From Bradyrhizobiaceae bacterium (GTDB lineage: Bacteria > Pseudomonadota > Alphaproteobacteria > Rhizobiales > Hyphomicrobiaceae), in the NCBI GenBank assembly GCA_947475855.1, contig CANJPN010000301.1, forward strand, positions 1-7,562: DNA of 7,562 nucleotides, in the 5' to 3' direction. Below, piece by piece: positions 1 through 6,839 of the stretch (the stretch's first letter is position 1; every line of letters starts with the position of its first letter). A program made the translations under genes and the position numbers. The notes beneath the pieces are model-generated. The model ran no database searches, was not told the DNA's origin, and was given only the letters and a program-made list of their open reading frames with translations.

Positions 1-1
1 C

Positions 2-2257
2 GCTCGATCGGCCGGCCGCGTCCAGTCCGTCGCCCTGCGCCTCGTCTGCGATCGCGAAGCCGAGATCGAGGCCTTCAAGACCGACGAATACTGGACCATC
101 GAAGCCACCCTTGTGACCGGCAAGGGCGAGGACGTAACGACCCGCCTCGTCTCCGTCGCCGGCACGATGCTGAAGCGGCTCGACATCAAGGATGAGGGCA
201 CCGCCAAGGCGATCAAAGCCGCGGTCGAGAACTCGGAATTCCGCATCGTCTCCGTCGATAAGAAGGCGACAAAGCGCAATCCGCCCCCGCCGTTCATGAC
301 CTCGACCCTGCAGATGGATGCTTCGCGCAAGCTCGGCTTCTCCGCAAAAAAGACGATGCAGGTGGCGCAACGGCTCTACGAAGGCGTCGAGCTCGGCGGT
401 GAAACCGTCGGCCTCATCACCTATATGCGAACCGACGGCATCACCATCATCCCCGAGGCGATTTCCGCGATCCGCACCGAGATCGAGAGCGATCTGGGCA
501 AGCGCTACGTCGCCCCCTTCGTCCGCGAGTACAAGACCAAGGCCAAAAACGCGCAGGAGGCGCACGAAGGAATTCGCCCGACAGACGTAAAGCGCAAGCC
601 GGCCGACGTCGCGAAGTATCTAGAGACCGACCAAGCCCGCCTCTACGACCTGATCTGGAAGCGTACGATGGCGAGCCAGATGGCATCCGCAGAGTTCGAG
701 CGCACCGCCGCGGAGATCGAGGTCAAGGGACGCGACGGCAAGACCTATGGCTTGCGCGCCAACGGCTCCGTCGTCACCTTCGACGGCTTCCTCAAGCTCT
801 ACGAGGAAGGCCGCGACGACAAGATCCGGGTGATCGACAAGGGCAAGGACGACCGCGCCGAGGACGACGACGAGGACAGCCGCCGCCTCCCCCCGCTCGC
901 CGAGGGCGATAAGCTGCGCGATAAGGCGGTGGAGGCCGAGCAGCACTTCACGCAGCCGCCGCCGCGCTACACCGAAGCGACCCTCGTCCGGCGGATGGAA
1001 GAACTCGGCATCGGCCGGCCTTCGACCTATGCCTCCACGCTCGCAGTGCTGGAGGACCGCGGGTACGTCAAGATCGACAAGAAGCAGCTGGTCCCTGAGG
1101 ACAAGGGCCGGTTACTGACCGGCTTCCTCGCCGGCTACTTCAAGCGCTACGTCGAATACGACTTCACAGCCGACCTGGAGGAGAAGCTAGATCTCATCTC
1201 CGACGCCAAGCTCGAGTGGAAGGACGTACTTCGAGACTTCTGGCGCGACTTCACGAAGGCCATCGAGGATATCAAGGATCTTCGCGTCGGTGAGGTGTTT
1301 GAAGCCCTCAACGATATGCTCGGCCCCCACATCTTCCCCGACAAGGGAGACGGCTCGGACCCGCGGCTTTGCCCGAAATGCGGCCAGGGGCGGCTTTCAT
1401 TGAAGCCGAGCAAGTACGGGCCGTTCGTCGGATGCTCCAGCTATCCGGACTGCCGCTACACGCGCCAACTCACCGATGCTACCGGTGAGAAGTCGGAAGC
1501 TGCGATCGCCGACGGCAAAGTGCTGGGACAGGACCCGGAAACAGGCGCCGACGTCGTCATCAAAGCAGGCCGTTTCGGCACCTACCTGCAGCTCGGTGAA
1601 GCCGCGTCCAAGGATGAAAAGCCCAAGCGATCGGGTATCCCGGAAGGCGTGGCGCTGGACGATCTCGATCTCGAGCTGGCGCTCAAGTTGCTTTCGCTGC
1701 CGCGCGATGTGGGAACCCATCCGGAGACGAGCGAACCGATTACCGCAGCCCTCGGCCGCTACGGTCCCTATGTGAAGCACAAAGGAACCTACGCCAATCT
1801 GCCGACGTGGCAGGATCTGTTCACGATCGGCGTCAACCACGCAGTCAGCCTCATCGCGGACAAAGCGGCCGGCCGCGCAGGCCGCTTCCAGCGCAACGCG
1901 CCGACCGTATTGAAGGAACTCGGCGACCACGCCGATGGCAGCAAGGTACAGGTGTTGGAGGGCAAATACGGCCCCTACGTCGCCCACAACAAGGTCTACG
2001 CCACGCTTCCCAAGGGCAAGCAGGCGGCCGACGTGACGATGGAAGAAGCGATGGAGTTGATCGCCGAACGCATCGCCAAGGGTGGCGGCAAGGTCAAACG
2101 CGGCGCGAAGAAAGCGGCAGCGCCGAAAGCGAAGAAGGCCGACAAAGCCGACGCAGCCGAAGGCGCCGAAAAGACTGCCAAGAAAGCTGCCGCGAAAAAG
2201 TCCGCCGCCAAGAAGTCACCGCCCAAGAAAAAGGTGACCGAGGACGCCGACGGCTGA
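2..2257 (+). CDS. topA: DNA topoisomerase I (type IA), N-terminus missing at window edge
   Basis: This enzyme relaxes negatively supercoiled DNA by cutting one strand through a 5'-phosphotyrosine. The open frame runs in from the left edge, and 751 residues are visible. The first codons read ARSAGRVQSVALRLV, a conserved type IA motif near residue 165 of E. coli TopA, so the Toprim domain lies outside the window. The catalytic tyrosine is in GLITYMRTDG (TAT at 422-424); E. coli has Ser where this protein has the last Gly. RRMEELGIGRPSTYAS follows near 990-1040. One C4 zinc ribbon has cysteine codons at 1370, 1379, 1433 and 1451; E. coli TopA has several. Three C-terminal topoisomerase repeats centred on GRFGTY, GRYGPY and GKYGPY lie at about 1532-1600, 1718-1804 and 1937-2017. 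The last 58 residues are rich in Lys and Ala. An acidic linker (EDDDED) lies near 860-880. The identification is firm; only the true start is unseen. Confidence 0.97.
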   Translation, partial: ARSAGRVQSVALRLVCDREAEIEAFKTDEYWTIEATLVTGKGEDVTTRLVSVAGTMLKRLDIKDEGTAKAIKAAVENSEFRIVSVDKKATKRNPPPPFMTSTLQMDASRKLGFSAKKTMQVAQRLYEGVELGGETVGLITYMRTDGITIIPEAISAIRTEIESDLGKRYVAPFVREYKTKAKNAQEAHEGIRPTDVKRKPADVAKYLETDQARLYDLIWKRTMASQMASAEFERTAAEIEVKGRDGKTYGLRANGSVVTFDGFLKLYEEGRDDKIRVIDKGKDDRAEDDDEDSRRLPPLAEGDKLRDKAVEAEQHFTQPPPRYTEATLVRRMEELGIGRPSTYASTLAVLEDRGYVKIDKKQLVPEDKGRLLTGFLAGYFKRYVEYDFTADLEEKLDLISDAKLEWKDVLRDFWRDFTKAIEDIKDLRVGEVFEALNDMLGPHIFPDKGDGSDPRLCPKCGQGRLSLKPSKYGPFVGCSSYPDCRYTRQLTDATGEKSEAAIADGKVLGQDPETGADVVIKAGRFGTYLQLGEAASKDEKPKRSGIPEGVALDDLDLELALKLLSLPRDVGTHPETSEPITAALGRYGPYVKHKGTYANLPTWQDLFTIGVNHAVSLIADKAAGRAGRFQRNAPTVLKELGDHADGSKVQVLEGKYGPYVAHNKVYATLPKGKQAADVTMEEAMELIAERIAKGGGKVKRGAKKAAAPKAKKADKADAAEGAEKTAKKAAAKKSAAKKSPPKKKVTEDADG

Positions 2258-2278
2258 CGCGTTCCAGCTCACGTGCGC

Positions 2279-2285
2279 AAAGGGA
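2279..2285 (+). promoter_or_regulatory. Shine-Dalgarno of the esterase-like gene
   Basis: AAAGGGA ends 7 bases before the ATG at 2293. It supports that start over the overlapping out-of-frame ATG at 2289-2291, and it shows the gene is translated independently although only 35 bp follow the topA stop. Confidence 0.7.
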
Positions 2286-2292
2286 ATAATGC

Positions 2293-3375
2293 ATGACGGC
2301 AGCATCCCGTGAGCCCCTCGTCATCGCCTCGCAAGGCTACCTGTTCGCAGGCGGCCACTACGAAGACACACCCGCTGGCCGCGTCATGACCGGCCAGATC
2401 TACGCCGAATACCAGATCCCGCACGAAGTGCGCTCCCCCTGCCCCATCGTAATGATCCACGGTGGCTCGCAGTCCGGCACCAACTTCACAGGAACGCCCG
2501 ACGGCCGTGAGGGCTGGGCGCAATACTTCTTGCGCCGAGGTTGGCCTGTCTACGTCGTCGACACCGTGGGACGCGGCCGCGCTAGCGGCAACGTCTCGAC
2601 TTACGGCGAGCTGCGAGGCCCCGAGCTGACCTTTGCAACCGACCGTTTCGTTGGCCCGAAAAACGCGATGCTCTGGCCACAGGCAGCCCTACACACGCAG
2701 TTCCCTGGCAACGCTCGCCCAGGCGATCCACTCTTCGACGAATTCTTTGCCTCTCAGCTATCTTCCATCGGTGACTTCCCCAGGCAACAGGCACTCAATG
2801 CCGAAGCCGGCACAGCCCTATTGGACCGTATCGGCCCGGCTGTCCTACTCACTCATTCCCAGGCCGGCACTTTTGGCTGGCTGATTGCTGACCGCCGCCC
2901 GAAACTCGTGAAAGGCATCGTCGCCGTCGAACCCAACGGCCCACCGGTGCACGACGCAGAATTCAAGGGCGCCCCGGATTGGTTCGGCGAGAGCAAGGCC
3001 TTCAAGGAAGGTGGCGTGTGCCACCTGCCGCTGACTTACGACCCACCGCTGAAACCGGGTGAGCACCTTGCCGTCGTATGCGAGAAGGAAGCCCAGGGTC
3101 CCGGCCTCATGCGTTGCTGGCGGCAGGCCGAACCCGCGCGTCGCCTCGTCAATCTCGCGGACATTCCAGTAGTCGTGCTGCAGGCCGAAGCATCGTACCA
3201 TGCACCCTATGACCACTGCACGTCGCAATGGCTCACTCAAGCCGGCGTGAAGAACACGTTCATCCGGCTGGCCGATCGCGGCATCCACGGGAACGGCCAC
3301 ATGATGATGATCGAGGCGAACAGCGCCGAGATCGCAGCTGTCATCGCTGACTGGCTGCAGGCGAACGTCGCGTAA
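2293..3375 (+). CDS. Alpha/beta hydrolase, esterase 713-like
   Basis: This is a 360-residue serine hydrolase. No signal peptide or membrane segment is visible, so it is probably cytoplasmic. The first strand and oxyanion region read IVMIHGGSQSG (residues 52-62). They are followed by TPDGREGW and YFLRRGWPVYVVD then GRGRASG (68-99), which resembles Alcaligenes esterase 713 as I remember it. The nucleophile elbow is THSQAG with Ser189. The acid is probably Glu213 in AVEP, and the base His332 in GIHGNGHMMM. The Ser-to-Glu spacing of 24 equals that recalled for esterase 713 (Ser206, Glu230, His298). The ATG has a good Shine-Dalgarno. The gene follows topA by 35 bp on the same strand with no terminator-like hairpin between, so read-through from topA is likely. 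Its stop faces the convergent acyltransferase gene 29 bp away. The natural substrate is unknown; the family hydrolyses esters, and a link to topoisomerase function is not implied. Confidence 0.88.
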   Translation: MTAASREPLVIASQGYLFAGGHYEDTPAGRVMTGQIYAEYQIPHEVRSPCPIVMIHGGSQSGTNFTGTPDGREGWAQYFLRRGWPVYVVDTVGRGRASGNVSTYGELRGPELTFATDRFVGPKNAMLWPQAALHTQFPGNARPGDPLFDEFFASQLSSIGDFPRQQALNAEAGTALLDRIGPAVLLTHSQAGTFGWLIADRRPKLVKGIVAVEPNGPPVHDAEFKGAPDWFGESKAFKEGGVCHLPLTYDPPLKPGEHLAVVCEKEAQGPGLMRCWRQAEPARRLVNLADIPVVVLQAEASYHAPYDHCTSQWLTQAGVKNTFIRLADRGIHGNGHMMMIEANSAEIAAVIADWLQANVA

Positions 3376-3404
3376 CGACCATGAAGTTGAACTCGGCGAT
3401 AACC

Positions 3405-4310
3405 TCAGTTGGACGCCTGTTTCCTGCTCGCATACTTAGCCACTGCCACGCGGCTTTCGCGCTCTTCAGGCGCACCGAAGTGCTCGAAATAGCGCGGATC
3501 GATATTCTCGACCGGGAGCACGATCAGCACATCGGTCGTACCGAATTGCCTGTCGATCACCGCACCGTCACCAACCTTGGCACCAAGCCGCAAGTAACCC
3601 TTGATCAGCGGCGGCAGCGATTTCAGCGCGGCTTTCGCGTCGATCTTCTCTTTCGGTATCATGTTCATTTCGGTGTGCATCTGCGGATGCGCCGTCACGC
3701 GCCACTCCGGCGGCGCCAGTGCATGATGATAGAGGAACGACAACGCCATCGCGTGCTCGTCCGGATCGATGCCCTCGAAACTCGCACAGCCGATCATCAC
3801 ATCGACCTTGTGCTCACGCACATACGTCCATAGCCCGTGCCACAGGAGCTCCACCGTACGCTTGTTGCGGTAGGGCTTGAGGACGCAGCTTCGCCCTAGC
3901 TCCATGAACCGATAGCCCGGCGAACGCGCGGCGATCAGTGGAGCGATGTCGTATTCGCCCTGCGTATAAAACCCGCTCGTGCGATCCGCCACCTCCTGTC
4001 GGAGCACGCGATACGTACCAATCACGCGCGGCTGCCGATTGGAGCGCCATGTCCGGCCCAGCGCATCGTCTGCTTGCGGCGCAAGATCGACAACGAGCAG
4101 ATGATCGCAAATGGCATCGTAGCGATCCTCGTCACGCCGCCGCAACTGCGCCTTGATCGAGGGCTTCGCGGACATCTCGCGATAAAACACGTCGTACCGC
4201 AGCCGCTGGGCGCGCTTCACGTCCGCTTTTGTCCGCGCCAGCCGCACCTCGAGATCGCCTATGCGGCCATAGACCTTAGGGGGCGCCGTGCGCGCTTCAC
4301 TGAACGGCAT
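3405..4310 (-). CDS. olsB: OlsB-like GNAT acyltransferase (ornithine lipid synthesis)
   Basis: OlsB transfers a 3-hydroxyacyl chain from acyl carrier protein to the alpha-amino group of ornithine, giving lyso-ornithine lipid; OlsA then adds the second chain. From the ATG at 4308-4310 the protein has 301 residues. Motifs in order are LRYDVFYREM (37-46), CDHLLVVD (68-75), IGTYRVLR (97-104), GEYDIAP, ELGRSCVLKPYRNKR (137-151), VMIGCASFEG, PLIKGYLRLGA (234-244) and FGTTDVLIVLP (256-266). These match the OlsB/hemolysin-like GNAT family, whose fold is related to LuxI synthases. No membrane segment is evident; the enzyme would act at the inner leaflet. The frame stays open upstream to a GTG at 4458-4460 with another ATG at 4410-4412. 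None of the three has a strong ribosome site, and the chosen start best fits family length. No olsA is visible in the window, and other members of this family are annotated only as hemolysin-like, so the exact substrate is inferred. Confidence 0.75.
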   Translation of the reverse strand: MPFSEARTAPPKVYGRIGDLEVRLARTKADVKRAQRLRYDVFYREMSAKPSIKAQLRRRDEDRYDAICDHLLVVDLAPQADDALGRTWRSNRQPRVIGTYRVLRQEVADRTSGFYTQGEYDIAPLIAARSPGYRFMELGRSCVLKPYRNKRTVELLWHGLWTYVREHKVDVMIGCASFEGIDPDEHAMALSFLYHHALAPPEWRVTAHPQMHTEMNMIPKEKIDAKAALKSLPPLIKGYLRLGAKVGDGAVIDRQFGTTDVLIVLPVENIDPRYFEHFGAPEERESRVAVAKYASRKQASN

Positions 4311-4594
4311 CCGGCTTCGAATAGCGCCGGGACGCTTCGGTAGTCCGCGCGTATCGCGGGGCCAGCCGCTTCGTCCCCATCGCCCGAACTTGCCCAGCGC
4401 ACCATCCGGCATGCAGCCCCCCCAAGAATAGCCCGTTGGCCCCCAGCCAAACTCTGTCACACGACTTTGGCTTATCGACCTCGACTATCGTGCTCGATCT
4501 ATCGCTCGCGGGCAAAGCAATTGTGACACGCTCCCAAGTGCTACGAAACCAAGGCAATTTACTGATGAGTAGCCCGCTGGAAGCTCTATACGAG
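4311..4594 (-). other. Non-coding leader between iron-sulfur gene stop and olsB-like start
   Basis: This 284-bp stretch holds no convincing gene. Its minus strand keeps the olsB-like frame open back to 4460, so its left half could be coding if an earlier start is used. It contains a 7-base C run (4417-4423) and a short perfect hairpin TTGGC/GCCAA (4436-4450) with no T tract. I see no strong promoter hexamer pair and no factor-independent terminator for the upstream iron-sulfur gene. The olsB-like gene could have its own promoter here or be read through from the iron-sulfur gene. Confidence 0.5.
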
Positions 4595-6697
4595 TCAAGA
4601 CGCCCCCCCCTCGCCTTCTGGCCCATTATTCAACTTGAGTTGACGCTGCCGCTCGCGCTCGGCGAAGTAGTCCTCGCTCGTTATCAGCGCCGGCCGGGGA
4701 GATGCAGCATAAGGATCGAAACCGGAATTCGTGACCTCACTCACCCGGCAGTCCTCACACATCTTCACGAGATCGAGCCGCTTAGCGTTATCACCTGCAT
4801 ACATCCAGTGCTTGCCGTCGAGCTTTGCCACGATCTTCTCGATCGTGCTTTTCACGCCAAAAGCCTTGCCGCAGGAAATGCAGCAGAACGGCTCCTCCTC
4901 CTTGACCATCGCCGGACCGCCGGTGAAAGCCGCGAAACTCAACCGTGGCTCCAAAGAGACCACCTTCTCAGGGCACGTCACCCGACACAGGCCGCATTGC
5001 ACACATAGCCCCTCGTCGAAACGCAGCAGCGGGCGGTCGTCACCAGCACTCAGCGCCGAAGTCGGACAAGCCGACACGCAAGACAAGCATAGCGTACAGC
5101 CGGCCGTTTCGACCCTCACCCGGCCAAACGGCGCACGCTCAGGCAACGCAACCACATCGACAGGCGTTGGCGCCACCCGATGCAATTCGCGCAATGCGAG
5201 CCGCAGGATCTCTCTCTTGCCCCCTGATGCAATGAAACTCGCTGACCGCGCCGACGCATTCCCCGGCGGCAATCCCGCTAGCGCTTCCAGCATCACGTCG
5301 GGATCGTCGGTCTCGATCACGGCCGCCGCAGCATCTCCATAACCGAGCGATACGAGAATAGGCTCGGCTAGCGCCAGTGTCTGTCGAAGCCCTTCAGGAT
5401 CGTGACGTGGCTTCGCCCGCAAGAGAAAACGCACGTGCGCCGCACCGTATGCAAACGCCGCAGCGATAGTCTCGATTCCAACTTGAGTGAGCTCGTTGAC
5501 CTGCAATGGCAACACATTTGCCGGCAGCCCCGCTGAATGACGGGCCGCCGCGTCAATCAGTTCTGCGCCATGTTCGCCGTCGTGCAGCAGTAGAATGGAC
5601 TTCTCGCCGCCCGCCTCACGATATGCCGCGAGCAGCGTGCGGATCTTGCCGATCAGGCGCTCTGTGCTTGGGAAATCATAACTCGCAGCGCCAGTCGGAC
5701 ACGCCGCACTGCACTGACCGCATCCGCCACAGATATAGGGATCGATCACGACGTGGTCGTGCGCAGGCGTGATCGCGCCTGCGGGACACAGATCGAGGCA
5801 CCGAGTGCATCCCGTAATCCGCGAACGCGAATGCGCACACAAATCAGAGGAAAACGCGACATACTTCGGCTTGTCGAATGTGCCGACCAGCGACGCAGCC
5901 TTCGTGACGAGCCGCGCAACGGCAGCCGGATCTTGCGGGTCGGCGCGCAGATATCCCTCCCGCAGATCGTATGCCGTGAATAGCGGCGGCCTGCCGGTCA
6001 AATCGATGATCAAGTCCGCGCGCGACGAAAGACCGTTTCGCGACGCCCCGAATTCGAGCTTTGTACGCGACGATGGAGCGGGTTCGGCATACCCGTCGAT
6101 CGTGACCTCGAAATCACCCAGATGCCCCTTGGCCTGCCGCGCAATCCCACGGCGCACTGGAAATCGAGTCTTCCGAAGCGGTGCGACTTCGGCCTCCCCG
6201 GTCAGCACAACGGTGATGTCGAGCGTATCGGCAAGCGCTTCCGCCGCCGCGACCGCGACCTCATCTCGCCCAAGAATGAGCGTCACGCCCTCGCTTTCGA
6301 GTGTGACGAACTTCTGCGGCTCGGGCGCATGGTCCGCCAACGCAAGCAAAGCAGCAATCTTTGCAGATGCCTGCTTCGCTTCGGTGGACCACCCCGCCGT
6401 CTCGCGGATATTCACGAACGCAAGTGCGGCCCCTAGCCCTTCCTCCGCCGCGATTTCTCTGAACAGCGGCTCTTCCTGGGTACAGGCGACAGTCACCCGG
6501 CCAGACTTGGCACTCCCCCGGAACAGGTCGATCTGACCTCGGCACAGGTGGCGCGCGCCCTGGACGAGATCCCCCTTGCAGGCCTTCTGCAACGCACCCA
6601 AATCGAGCGGCATCGTGTCCTCGCAAGAACACACGATAACCGTGTTTTGGATTCTCGGCGTCAACGCCTGTCCCGGCGGCCGCGCGGGTTTATCCAT
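4595..6697 (-). CDS. HdrA/MvhD-like multi-cluster 4Fe-4S protein
   Basis: This 700-residue protein probably passes electrons between redox partners. The ATG at 6695-6697 follows GAGGAAAGG; the frame runs to a TTG at 6862, but that extension would overlap the divergent gene. The N-terminal module (about 18-118) has IVCSC, HLCRGQ, VACTQE and VNIRE, with Cys23, 25, 52 and 72; this matches the HdrA N-terminal pattern. Residues 138-165 look like a nucleotide-binding strand-helix, but GxGxxG is absent. A ferredoxin pair follows: Cys287-x9-297-x2-300-x3-304, then a canonical set at 323, 326, 329 and 333. Residues 366-460 resemble MvhD without its cysteines. A second canonical pair lies at 534, 537, 540, 544 and at 565, 568, 571, 575. 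CCISCG (605-610) and CEDC (647-650) form a C-terminal four-cysteine module, perhaps zinc. No signal peptide or membrane helix is seen, so it is cytoplasmic. Relatives are usually annotated 4Fe-4S binding protein and, from memory, lie near formate dehydrogenase genes. The partner is unknown. Confidence 0.9.
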   Translation of the reverse strand: MDKPARPPGQALTPRIQNTVIVCSCEDTMPLDLGALQKACKGDLVQGARHLCRGQIDLFRGSAKSGRVTVACTQEEPLFREIAAEEGLGAALAFVNIRETAGWSTEAKQASAKIAALLALADHAPEPQKFVTLESEGVTLILGRDEVAVAAAEALADTLDITVVLTGEAEVAPLRKTRFPVRRGIARQAKGHLGDFEVTIDGYAEPAPSSRTKLEFGASRNGLSSRADLIIDLTGRPPLFTAYDLREGYLRADPQDPAAVARLVTKAASLVGTFDKPKYVAFSSDLCAHSRSRITGCTRCLDLCPAGAITPAHDHVVIDPYICGGCGQCSAACPTGAASYDFPSTERLIGKIRTLLAAYREAGGEKSILLLHDGEHGAELIDAAARHSAGLPANVLPLQVNELTQVGIETIAAAFAYGAAHVRFLLRAKPRHDPEGLRQTLALAEPILVSLGYGDAAAAVIETDDPDVMLEALAGLPPGNASARSASFIASGGKREILRLALRELHRVAPTPVDVVALPERAPFGRVRVETAGCTLCLSCVSACPTSALSAGDDRPLLRFDEGLCVQCGLCRVTCPEKVVSLEPRLSFAAFTGGPAMVKEEEPFCCISCGKAFGVKSTIEKIVAKLDGKHWMYAGDNAKRLDLVKMCEDCRVSEVTNSGFDPYAASPRPALITSEDYFAERERQRQLKLNNGPEGEGGAS

Positions 6698-6706
6698 CGG
6701 CGTTTG

Positions 6707-6715
6707 CCTTTCCTC
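6707..6715 (-). promoter_or_regulatory. Shine-Dalgarno deciding the iron-sulfur protein start
   Basis: On the minus strand GAGGAAAGG lies 9 bases before the ATG at 6695-6697. It favours this start over the upstream in-frame TTG at 6860-6862, which would add 55 residues of unlikely composition and overlap the divergent coding region. Confidence 0.75.
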
Positions 6716-6748
6716 GTGTAACCAGGGATCTTGCGTCCGTTTCCCATG

Positions 6749-6777
6749 TTCATCTAGGGCAGCACTCTCGATATAAC
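6749..6777 (+). promoter_or_regulatory. Candidate sigma-70-type promoter for the ligase-like gene
   Basis: A -10 box TATAAC (6772-6777) matches TATAAT at five of six positions. It stands 17 bp after a poor -35, TTCATC (6749-6754). The predicted leader would be roughly 55 bases. This rests on hexamer matching alone. Confidence 0.35.
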
Positions 6778-6779
6778 AA
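6751..6779 (-). promoter_or_regulatory. Candidate sigma-70-type promoter for the iron-sulfur gene
   Basis: Read on the minus strand, a -35 TTGTTA (6779-6774) is followed after 17 bp by a weak -10 TAGATG (6756-6751). The -35 uses nearly the same bases as the -10 of the opposite promoter, so the two would compete for polymerase. Support is hexamer matching and position only. Confidence 0.3.
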
Positions 6780-6827
6780 TCGGCCCATGGCCACATCCGC
6801 GCCGGCCCCGATCGGTTCCGAACTTCA

Positions 6828-6832
6828 AAAGG
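6828..6832 (+). promoter_or_regulatory. Shine-Dalgarno deciding the GTG start of the ligase-like gene
   Basis: AAAGG lies 7 bases before the GTG at 6840. The reading frame has a TAA at 6774-6776 and no other ATG, GTG or TTG between it and 6840, so GTG is the only reasonable upstream start. The ATG at 6787 belongs to a different frame. Confidence 0.65.
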
Positions 6833-6839
6833 CCACCAA

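Noticed and set aside
1397..1987. 196-residue minus-strand open frame within topA
   Set aside because: It overlaps the zinc ribbon and repeats of topA in antisense, and its sequence has no recognisable motif.
3358..3419. CAGGCG/CGCCTG inverted repeat around the convergent gene ends
   Set aside because: It is a six-base stem with a loop of about 50 bases, lying mostly in coding sequence; it is not a credible terminator.
3381..3833. 150-residue plus-strand open frame starting just after the hydrolase
   Set aside because: It is wholly antisense to the conserved C-terminal half of the olsB-like gene, and its His/Arg-rich product is typical of a shadow.
4436..4450. TTGGC-CCCCA-GCCAA hairpin as a terminator for the iron-sulfur gene
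   Set aside because: The stem has only 5 bp and there is no T run after it on either strand.
4454..4528. CTGTCAC (4454-4460) as a PhoB half-site, and TGTCACA/TGTGACA inverted repeat (4455-4461, 4522-4528) upstream of the olsB-like gene
   Set aside because: olsB is phosphate-regulated in Sinorhizobium, so I looked for a Pho box. No second half-site follows at the right spacing, and a 7-bp inverted repeat 60 bp apart is expected by chance in a region this size.
5769..6536. 255-residue open frame on the plus strand inside the iron-sulfur gene
   Set aside because: It is antisense to the HdrA-like coding region. Its Ser/Arg/Ala-rich composition is typical of a shadow frame, and it has no ribosome site or family motif.
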